A program made the translations under genes and the position numbers. The notes beneath the pieces were generated by a model. It was not told the DNA's origin. It saw nothing but the letters and a program-made list of their open reading frames with translations, and made no database searches. Source: an uncultured Piscirickettsiaceae bacterium (GTDB lineage: Bacteria > Pseudomonadota > Gammaproteobacteria > Methylococcales > Cycloclasticaceae). From it: a stretch of DNA of 64,000 nucleotides. Of the stretch, positions 19,234 through 29,945 are shown one piece after another. Each line of letters opens with the position of its first letter. Position 1 is the first letter of the stretch. Location of the stretch: the NCBI GenBank assembly GCA_913061075.1, contig CAJXSK010000001.1:1-64000 (forward strand), in the 5' to 3' direction.

Positions 19234-21201
19234 ATGAGATTTAAAACGATGTTATTAGGTGTTGATACGGGGGGTACATTTACCGACTTTGTTTTTATTG
19301 GTAACAACGGTGTGCAAACGCATAAGGTGTTATCGACACCCGATGCGCCAGAAAAAGCTATATTGCAGGGAATTAAGGAACTGGATGTTGATGAATCCAG
19401 TTTATTAATCGTGCATGGCTCAACTGTTGCTACGAATGCAGTGCTTGAAGGTAAGGGCGTTCGATGCTGCTTTATAACAAATACTGGCATGGCGGATATT
19501 CTAACTATTGGTCGGCAGGCACGAAAAGAGTTATACCATTTAAACCCAGCAGTTAAAGTGCCACCCGTACCAAAAGAGCTTTGTTTGGAAGTATCGGGTC
19601 GATTGTCTGCAAAAGGCGAACGAGTAGAAAGTCTCAATGAAGATGACTTGCTGTCTCTTCATAAAACGTTAAAAGAAATTGCACCGCAAGCAGTTGCTAT
19701 TAATTGTTTGTTTTCTTTTCTAGATGATGAAGATGAGTGCCGTATTGAAGGGGCTGTACCTAACGGCATAATGGTGTCTCGTTCATCACGGGTATTACCA
19801 GAATATAAGGAGTATGAACGAGGCATGGCGACGTGGTTGAATGCTTATGTTGGGCCGTTGGTGAAGGGGTATTTGGATAGATTAACGTCATCAGTCAATA
19901 CAAGGTCGGTGTCAGTTATGCAAAGTTCAGCGGGCACAATTGCAGCTAGTCAGGCGGGTGATCAAGCGGTTCGAATGCTACTGTCTGGCCCTGCTGGCGG
20001 GTTGATGGGGGCGTTGCATATTGGTAAGTTGGCTGGTTATGAGCGCCTGTTAACCTTGGATATGGGAGGCACATCTACTGACGTCTCGCTATTAAATGGT
20101 GAAATCTCACTGACCAGTGAAGGTGAAATAGCAGGGTATCCTGTTGCTGTCCCGATGGTTGATATGCACACCATCGGTGCGGGTGGTGGATCGATAGCGC
20201 GCGTTGATAAGGGTGGTTTGTTGTGCGTGGGGCCTGAATCAGCCGGTGCACATCCTGGGCCTGCATGTTATGGGCAGGGTGGTGTTGCTGTAACGGTAAC
20301 CGATGCGAATTTGTATTTAGGGCGTATCAGTGCCGACCATTTTTTAGGTGGTGCGATGTCGCTAGATATAAATGCTTGTAATATAGCCGTTGAGCAATTG
20401 GCGAACGCGCTTGACTGCTCGCCTAAACAAGCTGCTGAAGGCGTCATTGAATTGGCTAACGAGCATATGGCTAGAGCGTTACGTGTTATTTCAATACAAA
20501 GAGGAATAGATCCTGCCCCGTACGCATTAATGACATTTGGTGGTGCTGGCAGTTTACATGTTTGTGCTTTGGCTGATGCGTTGCAGATAAAAACGGCAGT
20601 TGTGCCAGTGAACTCTGGCGTCTTGTCAGCCTTTGGGATGTTGGCAGCACCTAAATCACGTGAATTATCTAAAAGTTTAGTGGGCGAACTTGCATCAATC
20701 TCTTTAGCGTTAATGCAGAAAAACTTTCTTGAGATGATTGACCGCGGAACAGTAGAGTTGCTAGAAGAAGGCGTTCCGCAACATAAAACAAAGGTTAATC
20801 ACCTGGTTGATTTAAGGTATGTAGGTCAGTCATATACGCTACGCGTGCCTTGGGTTACAAAGCAGCAAGCAACGGAAGAATTTCATCAGTTACATGAAAA
20901 ACGCTATGGGCACCAATTAGAATTGCCTGTTGAGTTAGTTAACCTAAGGATGAGTATAACTGCAGAGGTCAATGCGCCTGCGATGGACACATTAACTGAA
21001 CGAAAACAGGGCGAAATGCATCAGCAGAGCGTCAGTGAGGAGGGTGACAATATACGTGTTATTCAGCGGCAACAATTGCACGCCAATGACGAGATTGTGG
21101 GTGAATCATTGATAGTTGAAACAGTTGCGACTACCTACCTTGCACCAGGGTGGCGATGCAAGGTGGATAGTTTAGGCAACTTAATGTTGACGAAAGCTTA
21201 A
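19234..21201 (+). CDS. Hydantoinase A / oxoprolinase family protein
   Basis: 655 residues. The ATP-binding hydantoinase/oxoprolinase N-terminal domain opens with LLGVDTGGTFTDFVFI, followed by ILTIGRQARKELYHL, LLTLDMGGTSTDVSLL (second phosphate motif), VDMHTIGAGGGSIARVD and MTFGGAGSLHVCALAD. Members open cyclic amides such as hydantoins or 5-oxoproline with ATP, or act in acetone carboxylases. Usually a HyuB subunit is encoded next to it or fused; none is seen here, so the substrate is open. Starts at 19234 or, less likely, at the ATG at 19249. Convergent with a DUF1269 gene. Confidence 0.85.
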   Translation: MRFKTMLLGVDTGGTFTDFVFIGNNGVQTHKVLSTPDAPEKAILQGIKELDVDESSLLIVHGSTVATNAVLEGKGVRCCFITNTGMADILTIGRQARKELYHLNPAVKVPPVPKELCLEVSGRLSAKGERVESLNEDDLLSLHKTLKEIAPQAVAINCLFSFLDDEDECRIEGAVPNGIMVSRSSRVLPEYKEYERGMATWLNAYVGPLVKGYLDRLTSSVNTRSVSVMQSSAGTIAASQAGDQAVRMLLSGPAGGLMGALHIGKLAGYERLLTLDMGGTSTDVSLLNGEISLTSEGEIAGYPVAVPMVDMHTIGAGGGSIARVDKGGLLCVGPESAGAHPGPACYGQGGVAVTVTDANLYLGRISADHFLGGAMSLDINACNIAVEQLANALDCSPKQAAEGVIELANEHMARALRVISIQRGIDPAPYALMTFGGAGSLHVCALADALQIKTAVVPVNSGVLSAFGMLAAPKSRELSKSLVGELASISLALMQKNFLEMIDRGTVELLEEGVPQHKTKVNHLVDLRYVGQSYTLRVPWVTKQQATEEFHQLHEKRYGHQLELPVELVNLRMSITAEVNAPAMDTLTERKQGEMHQQSVSEEGDNIRVIQRQQLHANDEIVGESLIVETVATTYLAPGWRCKVDSLGNLMLTKA

Positions 21202-21206
21202 AGCGA

Positions 21207-21728
21207 TTAAGAAATGCCCGCTAATGGGTGGCTGGGTATATCTGTATCGTGAACTTCAGCTTCAGGGTGAAGCTCTTTAACGCTTTTACTGATGGCTTCA
21301 ACCTTGCTGATGGGTGCATCTACCATCATTAAGTATTGACCGCTTTCAACCGCTTTTTCGAAAGCCTTAAGCCTTGAATTTGGCGCGCTAATACCAATCA
21401 TTGCAGAGCCCCAAGAGCCAACGCCAGCACCGGCTAGTGCAATACCGAGTACAGCGCCACCGCCCAGTACTAATCCTGCAGGTGGGAATGTCATAGCAGC
21501 AATACCGGCTAAAATGCCAGTTACCCCACCAACAGCAGCGCCCGTTTCAACACTGTGAATAAAATCGCTGGACTGGAGTAGATTGGCTTCTGGCAAGTCT
21601 TTCATGTCAGAGCCATCTTTCGCTAGAATGTGGATATTAGATTCGGTGATGCGAGCCAACAACATCTCGTTTACAACTTGTTCAGAAGTGTCGTGATCAG
21701 GTAATAAAAAATACAAACGTCTTTTCAT
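21207..21728 (-). CDS. DUF1269-type protein with glycine-rich membrane segment
   Basis: 173 residues. The N-terminal domain (RRLYFLLPDHDTSEQVVNEM, then ITESNIHILAKDG) and C-terminal domain (YLMMVDAPISKVEAISKSVKELHPEAEV) look like a divided ferredoxin-like fold, separated by a Gly/Ala-rich hydrophobic insertion (about 62-115) that may be a membrane hairpin. This matches DUF1269-like proteins of unknown function. Single gene on the minus strand, convergent with the hydantoinase gene. Confidence 0.7.
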   Translation of the reverse strand: MKRRLYFLLPDHDTSEQVVNEMLLARITESNIHILAKDGSDMKDLPEANLLQSSDFIHSVETGAAVGGVTGILAGIAAMTFPPAGLVLGGGAVLGIALAGAGVGSWGSAMIGISAPNSRLKAFEKAVESGQYLMMVDAPISKVEAISKSVKELHPEAEVHDTDIPSHPLAGIS

Positions 21729-21900
21729 TATATATACCTCCCATAGGGTTATGGAAATACAAAGCTATCATATATTTAGGTTGTAAGGTTGGGTTTTAGT
21801 TCAATTGTTGATGATAAATGCTATGTGGTTGGGATAGGCGTTTCACAAATCAAGTTTGAACACGTAGAATAACGCTAACAATAATAAATGAGGATAAAAC

Positions 21901-22353
21901 ATGTTTGATTTTTTAGATTGGGGTAGCAACATGGCTATCACGACGAATGAATTGGCGGGCGTAAACCCATTTATGGGTACGGGGGCGGGTATATCTTTTA
22001 TAATAGCTGCTCTGTTGGGAATTTATATGTTCATTCGCGTGATTAAGAAAAAAGAAAATGATGTGTTGGTAACATTATTACATTTTGTTGCTGGCGCAGG
22101 CGTGTTCGCAATGATGATGATGCAACTAGTAGCGGGTAGTGCCAGTGGTGACCCAATGTATCCAGAAGAGTCGGGTTCGTTGCCACAAGCACTGTTGATG
22201 TCAGCTGTTATGTTGGCGCTAGGTGGGTTTATTTGGCGGCAACGTTTACGAAAAAACCGGTCTGTAAGGTTAATTTATGCGCATGTTGTTTTTGGGTTAT
22301 TGACGGGCGCAGTACTATGGATATCGATATTCCAGATGTATGAAATGCATTAG
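21901..22353 (+). CDS. Small four-helix membrane protein, unknown
   Basis: 150 residues with hydrophobic segments near 30-48, 58-80, 98-112 and 124-143 and short loops. GAGG lies 8 bases before the ATG. The GDPMYPEESGS loop between helices two and three is the only polar stretch of note. No family recognised. It precedes the Fe-S carrier gene by 85 bases. Confidence 0.7.
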   Translation: MFDFLDWGSNMAITTNELAGVNPFMGTGAGISFIIAALLGIYMFIRVIKKKENDVLVTLLHFVAGAGVFAMMMMQLVAGSASGDPMYPEESGSLPQALLMSAVMLALGGFIWRQRLRKNRSVRLIYAHVVFGLLTGAVLWISIFQMYEMH

Positions 22354-22438
22354 GCCTATTGATTGCCGATGAGTATATAATGGAACTAAGTTTCTTAGAT
22401 ATTGCTCTAAGGAGAATAATTGAATTTAAAGGATAGAT

Positions 22439-22768
22439 ATGTCTGTTACACTCACTGAAAGTGCTGCTGTTCAAGTACAGGACCAATTAGCTAAACGCGG
22501 AAAAGGCTTAGGTTTACGCTTGGGCGTGCGTGAGTCGGGCTGTTCTGGTTACGCTTATGTTATTGATTTTGCAGATAAGGTGGATGATTCGGATACGGTT
22601 TTTAGTGAACATGGGGTTAAGGTCATTGTTAATGAAGACTCATTAAGTTTTTTAGATGGCTTGGAGCTTGATTTTGCTAGAGAAGGTATAAATTCAGCAT
22701 TTAAGTTTAATAATCCAAATGTGAAAGACGCGTGTGGTTGTGGTGAAAGTTTTACCGTAGAGCCATAA
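22439..22768 (+). CDS. A-type iron-sulfur carrier, IscA/SufA-like
   Basis: 109 residues. It carries the three conserved cysteines of A-type carriers: [10 protein letters not shown] near 34 and CGCGESF at the C-terminus. These proteins bind an iron or [Fe-S] cluster and hand it to apoproteins. No isc or suf genes are next to it, so IscA, SufA and ErpA cannot be told apart; the free-standing position suits an ErpA-like or IscA-like role. Confidence 0.88.
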   Translation: MSVTLTESAAVQVQDQLAKRGKGLGLRLGVRESGCSGYAYVIDFADKVDDSDTVFSEHGVKVIVNEDSLSFLDGLELDFAREGINSAFKFNNPNVKDACGCGESFTVEP

Positions 22769-22824
22769 GTATTCAATAATAAGAGAGCCATTCGGTTTCT
22801 TCAGTATCAAATCAATATTACTTG

Positions 22825-22850
22825 ATTGCTAGTAACGCCTGAAATCTGTA
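22825..22850 (+). promoter_or_regulatory. Candidate ndk promoter
   Basis: TTGCTA, a 17-base spacer and TAAACT just before the structured ndk leader resemble a sigma-70 promoter (four of six in each box). It would start transcription near 22858, so both hairpins of the leader would be in the transcript. Confidence 0.35.
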
Positions 22851-22864
22851 AACTACGCACGTTA

Positions 22865-22880
22865 TAACAGTTAGCTGTTA
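22865..22880 (+). other. Leader hairpin upstream of ndk
   Basis: TAACAG-TTAG-CTGTTA forms a 6-bp stem with a 4-base loop directly after the candidate promoter start, followed by the palindrome GGTAACC. Together with the terminator-like hairpin downstream it gives the ndk leader an attenuator-like look. Confidence 0.35.
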
Positions 22881-22892
22881 GGTAACCTAATG

Positions 22893-22914
22893 CCGTGAAT
22901 TTACACGGTTTTTT
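22893..22914 (+). terminator. Intrinsic terminator or attenuator in front of ndk
   Basis: CCGTG-AATTTA-CACGG (22893-22908) followed by six T (22909-22914). The form is that of a short intrinsic terminator. It lies 32 bases before the ndk start: it could end transcription from the Fe-S carrier gene or attenuate ndk. Confidence 0.5.
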
Positions 22915-22945
22915 AAAAAATTAATTTTATTGTTGGAGTAATACT

Positions 22946-23377
22946 ATGGCGCTTGAGCGTACTTTTTCTATTGTAAAACCTGATGCAGTTGCAAAAAATG
23001 TAATTGGACAAATTTATGCACGTTTTGAACAAGCCGGTTTAAAGGTTGTGGCCTCTAAAATGTTGCAACTATCTCGTGAGCAAGCTGAAGGCTTCTATGC
23101 GGTTCACAAAGAACGTCCTTTTTACAACGACTTGGTTAGTTTCATGATGTCTGGCCCAGTCATGGTTCAAGTGCTTGAAGGTGAAAATGCAATTCTTAAA
23201 AACCGTGAAGTGATGGGCGCAACAAATCCAGCTGAAGCGGATGCAGGCACAATTCGTAAAGATTTTGCTGACAGTATCGATGAAAATGCTGTGCATGGTT
23301 CAGATGCACCTGAAACAGCCGCTGAAGAAATTAAGTTCTTCTTTAGTGATGCGGAACTTTGTGAGCGTCTTCGCTAG
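22946..23377 (+). CDS. ndk: Nucleoside diphosphate kinase
   Basis: 143 residues, normal length. It transfers the gamma-phosphate of ATP to other nucleoside diphosphates through a phosphohistidine. [18 protein letters not shown] opens the protein and the catalytic histidine lies in [16 protein letters not shown] (about 118). GGAG lies 8 bases before the ATG. First gene of the ndk-rlmN-pilF-hisS-yfgM-bamB-der block. Confidence 0.98.
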   Translation: MALERTFSIVKPDAVAKNVIGQIYARFEQAGLKVVASKMLQLSREQAEGFYAVHKERPFYNDLVSFMMSGPVMVQVLEGENAILKNREVMGATNPAEADAGTIRKDFADSIDENAVHGSDAPETAAEEIKFFFSDAELCERLR

Positions 23378-23384
23378 TTAACTA

Positions 23385-24464
23385 ATGACTGCGAAACAAA
23401 ACTTGCTGAATTTAGACCGAGAGGGTCTAGAGTCGTTTTTTGCTGATATGGGTGAAAAGCCATTTCGTGCGACGCAAGTTTTAAAGTGGATTCACCAAAT
23501 GGGTGTGTCTGACTTTGAGAAAATGACAAATCTCAGCAAGGCGTTAAGACTACGCCTTGCTGATATTGCTGAAGTGAAGTTGCCCGAGATAGTGTTAGAG
23601 CAAAAATCTGATGATGGAACCTATAAATGGGTTCTAGAACTGGATGGGCAAAATAGAATCGAAACCGTTTTTATTCCAGAAGATAACCGCGGCACGTTGT
23701 GTGTGTCATCACAAGTTGGCTGTGCATTGGAATGTACGTTTTGTTCAACGGCCCAACAAGGTTTTAATCGGAACTTATCAGTAGCCGAGATTATAGGCCA
23801 AGTTTGGGTAGCTGCTAGAGCATTAGAAGGTAAGGCCAGGCTGACAAATGTAGTGATGATGGGGATGGGCGAGCCATTACTTAACTTCACCAGTACGGTT
23901 AAATCGCTTAATTTAATGATGGATGATTACGCATACGGCTTAGCGAAACGCCGTGTCACGGTTAGTACATCTGGTGTGGTGCCAGCAATGTATCGCTTGG
24001 CAGATCTTAGTGATGCTAGTTTGGCCGTGTCGCTACATGCGCCAGATGATGAGCTAAGAGATGAGCTTGTGCCAATCAATAAAAAATACCCTATTGCGGA
24101 ACTGCTCGATGCGTGTAGAAATTACATCAAAGATGATAAGCGCAGAAAAATTACGTTTGAATACGTCATGCTACAGGGTGTTAATGATTCGGTTGAACAG
24201 GCACATAAATTAAAGGACTTGCTAGAAGGCATTCCATCGAAGGTGAATTTGATTCCTTTTAATCCGTTTCCAGATACAAAATATAAACGGTCCAGCAATA
24301 ATGCGATTCACCGTTTTACGGATGTCCTAAAAGAAGGCGGCCTGATTACAACAACGCGAAAAACACGTGGAGATGATATTGATGCCGCTTGTGGTCAATT
24401 AGTGGGCAAAGTTAAAGACAAAACCAAACGGCAATTAAAGGCTCAGAGGGTTGCAATATCATGA
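23385..24464 (+). CDS. rlmN: 23S rRNA (adenine-2503 C2)/tRNA (adenine-37 C2) methyltransferase
   Basis: 359 residues, a radical SAM enzyme that methylates C2 of A2503 in 23S rRNA and A37 in some tRNAs. The radical SAM cluster motif is CALECTFC (CxxxCxxC, about 109-116), followed by [26 protein letters not shown] and [22 protein letters not shown] late cysteine, in [10 protein letters not shown], serves as the methyl carrier. Its stop overlaps pilF by 4 bases. Confidence 0.97.
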   Translation: MTAKQNLLNLDREGLESFFADMGEKPFRATQVLKWIHQMGVSDFEKMTNLSKALRLRLADIAEVKLPEIVLEQKSDDGTYKWVLELDGQNRIETVFIPEDNRGTLCVSSQVGCALECTFCSTAQQGFNRNLSVAEIIGQVWVAARALEGKARLTNVVMMGMGEPLLNFTSTVKSLNLMMDDYAYGLAKRRVTVSTSGVVPAMYRLADLSDASLAVSLHAPDDELRDELVPINKKYPIAELLDACRNYIKDDKRRKITFEYVMLQGVNDSVEQAHKLKDLLEGIPSKVNLIPFNPFPDTKYKRSSNNAIHRFTDVLKEGGLITTTRKTRGDDIDAACGQLVGKVKDKTKRQLKAQRVAIS

Positions 24465-25249
24465 AAAAATTACTAGTGCTTTTTGTTTCATTAATGGCTG
24501 TTCTGATAAATGGGTGCGAAACTCAACAAGTTCGCCCTCAACAAGAAAGCAATATTCATACACAAAAAGACAGCCCCGCAGATGTTTATGTTTCTCTCGG
24601 TGTGGAATACATGAACCGTGGCTTGAACGATGTGGCGCTAGAAAAGCTTAAAAGAGCGATTCAGGTGGACCCGCGTTCAAGTGATGCAAATAACGTAATA
24701 GCTGTGCTATATGATCGCCTTGGTGAGAGTTCACTAGCCGGTGTCCATTACAAAAGAGCGGTTCAGTTAGAGCCTAATAATTCTAGCGCTCAAAACAACT
24801 ATGCACGTTATTTATGTGGTGTGAAAGACTATGAAAGTGCTGATAGGCATTTTTTACAAGCATTAAAAAATCCATTATATAAATCGCCACTGTTAGCGCT
24901 CACCAATGCAGGTACTTGTGCGACTAAAGCAGGTAAATACGACGATGCTGATAAGTATTTTCGAACGGCGCTGCAAAGAAATAAACGGTTTTCTCCGGCA
25001 TTATTTCAAATGGCAAAGCTTAAGTACGAGCAAAAAAACTATTTATCCGTAAGAGCTTATTTACAACGTTTTACACTGGCGCAAAAAATTACGCCGGCAT
25101 CTCTGTGGTTATCTATTCAAACGGAAGATAAGCTGGGTGATAAAAATGCCGTCGCAAGCTCAGTGTTGAAGTTGCAACAACTTTTTCCTGACTCACATGA
25201 GACAAGCTTGTTAGAAAAGAGCAAGTTCAGCTACAACATTTCAAGATAA
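24461..25249 (+). CDS. pilF: Type IV pilus assembly lipoprotein PilF/PilW
   Basis: 262 residues with a lipoprotein signal (VLINGCETQ, cysteine near 19) and about six TPR units ([55 protein letters not shown]). PilF/PilW is the outer-membrane pilotin that assembles the PilQ secretin. The rlmN-pilF order is conserved in gammaproteobacteria. The rodZ and ispG genes often found between pilF and hisS are absent here. Confidence 0.9.
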   Translation: MKKLLVLFVSLMAVLINGCETQQVRPQQESNIHTQKDSPADVYVSLGVEYMNRGLNDVALEKLKRAIQVDPRSSDANNVIAVLYDRLGESSLAGVHYKRAVQLEPNNSSAQNNYARYLCGVKDYESADRHFLQALKNPLYKSPLLALTNAGTCATKAGKYDDADKYFRTALQRNKRFSPALFQMAKLKYEQKNYLSVRAYLQRFTLAQKITPASLWLSIQTEDKLGDKNAVASSVLKLQQLFPDSHETSLLEKSKFSYNISR

Positions 25250-25259
25250 TAGTTAAGTC

Positions 25260-26528
25260 ATGAGTAAACGCTTACAAGCCATACGTGGCATGCATGATAT
25301 TTTGCCTGATCAGACGCCAGTTTGGCAGGGATTGGAAAAAACCGTATCGGATGTTTGTAAACAATATGGCTATGCTGAAATACGTATGCCGTTGGTAGAA
25401 AGTACCGATTTGTTCTGCCGTTCAATTGGTGAAGTGACGGATATTGTTGAAAAGGAAATGTATACGTTTGAAGACCGAAATGGGGATTCGCTAAGTCTAC
25501 GGCCTGAAGGGACAGCCAGTTGTGTGCGTGCCGGTCTTGAGCACAGTTTGTTTTATAACCAAGTTCAGCGCCTCTGGTACCAAGGGCCCATGTTTCGGCA
25601 TGAGCGCCCACAAAAAGGCCGTTATAGGCAGTTTCAACAAGTCGGCGTTGAGTGTTTTGGTATGTCGGGTGCTGAGATTGAAGCTGAACTCATTATCATG
25701 TCCCATCGGATATGGAAGGCATTAGGTATTAGCGATGTGGTGGCGCTTGAAATAAACTCGCTAGGAACAAGTGAAGAAAGGGAAAGCTACAGAAGCGTTT
25801 TGGTTGATTACTTCGAGGGTCATATAGATCAGCTTGATGAAGACAGTAAGCGACGTTTACAGTCAAACCCTTTGCGTATTCTCGACAGTAAAAACCCAGA
25901 TTTGCAAACATTAATAGAACAAGCGCCACAACTGCTCGACTCATTGGGAGGCGCATCAATAGCGCACTTTGAGTCGTTACAAGGTTATCTGCAGAATGCA
26001 GGCATTGATTTTAAAGTAAACCAACGCCTTGTTAGAGGGCTGGATTACTATTCACATACGGTGTTTGAGTGGGTGACGAGCGCATTGGGCTCCCAAGGAA
26101 CAGTATGTGCCGGTGGCCGGTATGACGGCTTGGTTGAACAGTTGGGCGGCAAACCCACTCCAGCTGTGGGCTTTGCGATGGGTGTGGAGCGACTCATCCT
26201 TTTATTAGAGCAAGATCACTTTGAACTTAAAAAGCCGATAGCGTACATTGTGCATCAAGGTGATGAGGCGACGAAAGCAGCCATACAATTAGCAGAAACA
26301 TTACGTGATGAAATGCCGGACCAATGTGTTGTGTTGCATTGCGGAGAAGGTGGCTTAAAAAGTCAGTTTAAAAAAGCAGATAAGTTGGGTGCTAAATTCG
26401 CGCTAGTGTTAGGCGATGATGAGGTATCTGCTGGCGAGGTTAGTGTAAAATTTTTGCGTGAACGCCAAGAGCAGCAACGTGTGAAGCAAGTAGAAATAGC
26501 AAATTATATCAAATCACAAAACAGTTAA
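25260..26528 (+). CDS. hisS: Histidyl-tRNA synthetase
   Basis: 422 residues, class II synthetase. Motif 1 surrounds [11 protein letters not shown] near residue 10, motif 2 is [21 protein letters not shown] (about 107-127, split), the histidine-A motif is [15 protein letters not shown] and motif 3 is [14 protein letters not shown]-terminal anticodon-binding domain follows. It starts 10 bases after pilF. Confidence 0.98.
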   Translation: MSKRLQAIRGMHDILPDQTPVWQGLEKTVSDVCKQYGYAEIRMPLVESTDLFCRSIGEVTDIVEKEMYTFEDRNGDSLSLRPEGTASCVRAGLEHSLFYNQVQRLWYQGPMFRHERPQKGRYRQFQQVGVECFGMSGAEIEAELIIMSHRIWKALGISDVVALEINSLGTSEERESYRSVLVDYFEGHIDQLDEDSKRRLQSNPLRILDSKNPDLQTLIEQAPQLLDSLGGASIAHFESLQGYLQNAGIDFKVNQRLVRGLDYYSHTVFEWVTSALGSQGTVCAGGRYDGLVEQLGGKPTPAVGFAMGVERLILLLEQDHFELKKPIAYIVHQGDEATKAAIQLAETLRDEMPDQCVVLHCGEGGLKSQFKKADKLGAKFALVLGDDEVSAGEVSVKFLRERQEQQRVKQVEIANYIKSQNS

Positions 26529-26539
26529 CTTTAACTGTT
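26520..26539 (+). terminator. Hairpin across the hisS stop codon
   Basis: AACAGTTA-ACTT-TAACTGTT makes an 8-bp stem spanning the hisS stop, followed by T-rich sequence. It may reduce read-through to yfgM or protect the hisS message. A second stem, TGCCC-AGAT-GGGCA, lies at 26553-26566 just before the yfgM ribosome binding site. Confidence 0.4.
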
Positions 26540-26593
26540 TTAATTTAAATAGTGCCCAGATGGGCATGAATAACTAAATAACGGAAAGTAACG

Positions 26594-27292
26594 ATGGATG
26601 TTAATCAGACTGAAGAAGAACAAGTTGAAAGTTTAAAAAAATGGTGGGCTGAAAACTCACGGTCTATTATTTTTGGTGTTGGCATAGGGCTGTTCGCTAT
26701 ATTTGGCTGGCAAAGTTGGAAAAATCACACGAGAACCCAAGCGATTGAAGCATCAGACTTGTATCAACAAATGGTAACGGCGGTTAAAAATAATAACCCT
26801 GAAGCGGCTGTTGAGTTTTCGAATGAAATTACTAAAACATATGGTGATACACCCTATGTCGGATTAGCTGGTTTGCAAAAAGCAAAAATACAATTGCAAC
26901 AAGGGCAGCGAAAAGAAGCTGTTGCCTCTCTTATGCTAACGAGTGAGCAGGCTGACAACAATTCAATCCAACATGTGGCACGTTTGCGCGCATTTAGAAT
27001 TCGTATAGGTGATGGTGAAATGAAAGAAGTCATCCAAGATATTGATGATGTAATGGCTGAAAAAAATGGCGTTAACCCAGGTGAATTTATTGGCCAATAC
27101 GAAGCGTTAAGAGGCGATGCATATCGTTTGTTAGGTGATATAACAAAAGCAAGAAATAGTTATATCGCAGCGATGCGTAACGCAACGTTGGATAAAAGAA
27201 TAATTCAATTAAAACTTGATGATCTGGGCCCCCCACCAAAAAGCGATGCAGTAAAAGCAGGCGCCTTGAAGGTTAAAGAGACAGCAAAATGA
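26594..27292 (+). CDS. yfgM: YfgM-type ancillary SecYEG/periplasmic chaperone network protein
   Basis: 232 residues. A cytoplasmic N-terminus (TEEEQVESLKKWWAENS), one membrane helix (about 23-40) and a periplasmic TPR-like domain. YfgM interacts with the SecYEG translocon and helps hand proteins to periplasmic chaperones. It lies between hisS and bamB as in E. coli, and overlaps bamB by 4 bases. Confidence 0.92.
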   Translation: MDVNQTEEEQVESLKKWWAENSRSIIFGVGIGLFAIFGWQSWKNHTRTQAIEASDLYQQMVTAVKNNNPEAAVEFSNEITKTYGDTPYVGLAGLQKAKIQLQQGQRKEAVASLMLTSEQADNNSIQHVARLRAFRIRIGDGEMKEVIQDIDDVMAEKNGVNPGEFIGQYEALRGDAYRLLGDITKARNSYIAAMRNATLDKRIIQLKLDDLGPPPKSDAVKAGALKVKETAK

Positions 27293-28530
27293 AACGGATT
27301 GTTGTTTGTGCAGGACTACTAGTGCTGTTGTCAGCTTGTGCAAGCGTTGTTGAAAGTACAAAAACAGCAGGTAAGAGTTTAGAGAAAAGTGTTATCGATA
27401 TGATGACATACGATGGTGAAGACGAGACGAGGCCGCCTCGGGCGTTAGAAGATATCGTGCCGGAGCTTTTGCTTGACCCTGTATGGCAAGGAGATTTTAC
27501 CGAAGGCCATGGCAATAACTTCCTGAAATTAGAAATGACGGAAGCGGATGGCTTCTTGTATGTGGCAGACCATGAAGGTGTCATTGTTTCTATTGAACGG
27601 GAAACTGGCGAAAAAGTTTGGGAAGTTGAAACAAAATTACCGATATCTGGTGGAATAGGTGTCAGCGATAATGCGTTGTTTGTTGGTACAACTGACGCTG
27701 AAATCGTTGCGCTTAAGCTGGAAGATGGCGATACACTCTGGACTCATCATGTATCTAGTGAGGTGTTATCAATTCCACGTTATTCAGATAATACCGTGAT
27801 TGCACGTACAGTTGATGGTGCTGTGACAGCGCTTGATGCCGAAAATGGCGAAGAAAAATGGTCGTTTGTGCGGGACGTTCCGGCGCTGAGTTTAAGAGGA
27901 ACAAGCTCACCGGTATTAAAAAGTGGTGGTGTTATCACGGGTTATGCAAATGGTAACTTAGTGGTATTACGGTTAACCGACGGTATGCAAATCTGGGAGT
28001 CCAGTATAGCCGTGCCGAGAGGGCGAGGTGCTTTAGACCGTATGGTGGATGTGGATGCAGACCCATATGCAGGTGATCGTTTTGTATTTGCAGCAACGTT
28101 TAATGGTGGTTTGGTCGCAACGGATGTTCGTTCAGGCGAAATAAGCTGGAGACGTTCAGAAATATCATCATTTAAGCGGATGGCAGCCGACTGGACTGCT
28201 TTGTTTGTTATTGATGTGAATAATCATATCTGGTCAGCAGATCAGACAACGGGGGCGGTCAATTGGCAACAAGACTTGCTTGAAAATCGCCAGCTGACGG
28301 ATCTTGTATTGGAAGGTGAGTATCTATTCACGGCTGATTATGAAGGTTACTTGCATGTACTATCTTCGGTAGACGGCCGTTTAATTGGGCGTGTTAAAGT
28401 GAGTGATAAGCCGATTGTCTCTGCGCCTATTGTTAAAGATGAGTTTGTCTATCTACAAGACAGTGAAGGTGAAATCACAGCATTGCAGTTTACTTCTATA
28501 ACAGCTGCTGAAACAGACATAGACGAATAG
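27289..28530 (+). CDS. bamB: Outer membrane assembly lipoprotein BamB
   Basis: 413 residues. Lipobox LLSAC at 17-21, then a beta-propeller of PQQ-like repeats such as [55 protein letters not shown] and [17 protein letters not shown]. BamB is part of the BAM complex that inserts outer-membrane barrels. The upstream overlap with yfgM and the 2-base gap to der show a continuous operon. Confidence 0.96.
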   Translation: MKRIVVCAGLLVLLSACASVVESTKTAGKSLEKSVIDMMTYDGEDETRPPRALEDIVPELLLDPVWQGDFTEGHGNNFLKLEMTEADGFLYVADHEGVIVSIERETGEKVWEVETKLPISGGIGVSDNALFVGTTDAEIVALKLEDGDTLWTHHVSSEVLSIPRYSDNTVIARTVDGAVTALDAENGEEKWSFVRDVPALSLRGTSSPVLKSGGVITGYANGNLVVLRLTDGMQIWESSIAVPRGRGALDRMVDVDADPYAGDRFVFAATFNGGLVATDVRSGEISWRRSEISSFKRMAADWTALFVIDVNNHIWSADQTTGAVNWQQDLLENRQLTDLVLEGEYLFTADYEGYLHVLSSVDGRLIGRVKVSDKPIVSAPIVKDEFVYLQDSEGEITALQFTSITAAETDIDE

Positions 28531-28532
28531 TT

Positions 28533-29942
28533 ATGTTGCCAGTTATTGCCTTAGTCGGCCGGCCAAATGTTGGCAAATCAACCTTGTTTAATTATTTAAC
28601 GCGTACGCGCGATGCGTTAGTGGCAGATTATCCGGGGCTCACAAGAGACAGGCAGTACGGTTTAGTGCGCCGTGGTGATTTGAAATCACTGGTTGTTGAT
28701 ACGGGCGGAGTGACTGCGACGTCTGAAGGGATAGATGGCGTTGCTATCGAGCAAGTAGAGCGCGCTTTAGAAGAAGCTGACGTCGTTCTTTTCATGGTGG
28801 ATACACGGCATGGAATGCACCCTATCGATGAAGAAATTGCCTTAAATTTACGTAAACTTGATAAGCAAGTGGTATTGGTCGCCAATAAGGTCGATGGGCT
28901 AGATGCGAATTCTTATATTGCCGAGTTTAACAAAATGGGTTTTGAAAAACCTTGGCCGATTGCTGCAACACACGGGCGTGGTGTCGTTGAATTGCTAAAA
29001 CATGTGTTCACTATACTCCCCACGGTGGATTCATTTTCTGAAGCGCTGCCTGGTGATGGTATTCGGGTGGCAGTAATAGGTAGGCCGAATGTTGGGAAAT
29101 CAACGTTAATCAATAGGATCTTAGGTGAAGAGCGTGTGGTGGTGTTTGATGAACCCGGCACTACACGCGATAGTGTATTTATACCGTTTGAACGCTCAGG
29201 TAAGAAATACACATTGATTGATACGGCCGGTGTGCGTAGGCGTTCTAAGGTCTCAGAAGTAGTAGAAAAGTTCAGTATCGTAAAAACATTAAGGGCGATT
29301 GAGGACACGCATGTCGTTATTTATTTGATAGATGCGAGTGAGGGTGTTACCGACCAAGATGCGAGTTTGCTTGGCATGGTGCTGGAAACAGGGCGTGCAT
29401 TGGTAATTGGTTTTAATAAATGGGACGGCTTATCCGAAGACCAGCGAGATAAAGTAAAGCGTCAAATTGATGTTAAATTAAGTTTTTTAGAATACGCGGA
29501 GCAATATTTTATCTCTGCATTACACGGTAGTGGCGTCGGTAAATTGTTTGACTCGATTGGTGCGTTATACCGTTCTGCAATGGTTGAAATGTCAACGCCT
29601 CGATTAACAGAGATCTTAGGGTATGCGCTTAAAGCCCATCAACCTCCGTTAGTAGGCGGTAGAAGAATTAAATTAAAATTTGCGCATCAAGGTGGGCAAA
29701 ATCCACCAGTTGTCGTAATTCATGGAAATCAAACAAAATCTGTACCGGGAAGTTATAAACGCTATCTGATGAATACGTTTAGACAAAAGCTAGACTTAGT
29801 TGGAACACCGATTCGTATAGAATTTAAGTCGCCAGATAATCCTTATCAAAAAGAAACTAGAAAATCAGCAACGAATATTAGCAAAGGTAAAGATGGTAAA
29901 TCGTTAGGTAAAAAGAAATTTAAGCTTAAAAAACACCGCTAA
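28533..29942 (+). CDS. der: Ribosome assembly GTPase Der (EngA)
   Basis: 469 residues with two tandem GTPase domains, needed for 50S subunit maturation. First domain: [12 protein letters not shown] (about 8-19), DTGGV, NKVDG. Second domain: [12 protein letters not shown] (about 183-194), [19 protein letters not shown]-like C-terminal domain ends in a basic tail ([10 protein letters not shown]). Last gene of the block; the next gene converges after 3 bases. Confidence 0.98.
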   Translation: MLPVIALVGRPNVGKSTLFNYLTRTRDALVADYPGLTRDRQYGLVRRGDLKSLVVDTGGVTATSEGIDGVAIEQVERALEEADVVLFMVDTRHGMHPIDEEIALNLRKLDKQVVLVANKVDGLDANSYIAEFNKMGFEKPWPIAATHGRGVVELLKHVFTILPTVDSFSEALPGDGIRVAVIGRPNVGKSTLINRILGEERVVVFDEPGTTRDSVFIPFERSGKKYTLIDTAGVRRRSKVSEVVEKFSIVKTLRAIEDTHVVIYLIDASEGVTDQDASLLGMVLETGRALVIGFNKWDGLSEDQRDKVKRQIDVKLSFLEYAEQYFISALHGSGVGKLFDSIGALYRSAMVEMSTPRLTEILGYALKAHQPPLVGGRRIKLKFAHQGGQNPPVVVIHGNQTKSVPGSYKRYLMNTFRQKLDLVGTPIRIEFKSPDNPYQKETRKSATNISKGKDGKSLGKKKFKLKKHR

Positions 29943-29945
29943 AGA

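Noticed and set aside
28913-29308. 131-codon open frame antisense to der
   Set aside because: The protein is compositionally a mirror of the GTPase codons and has no motif; der is intact on the other strand.
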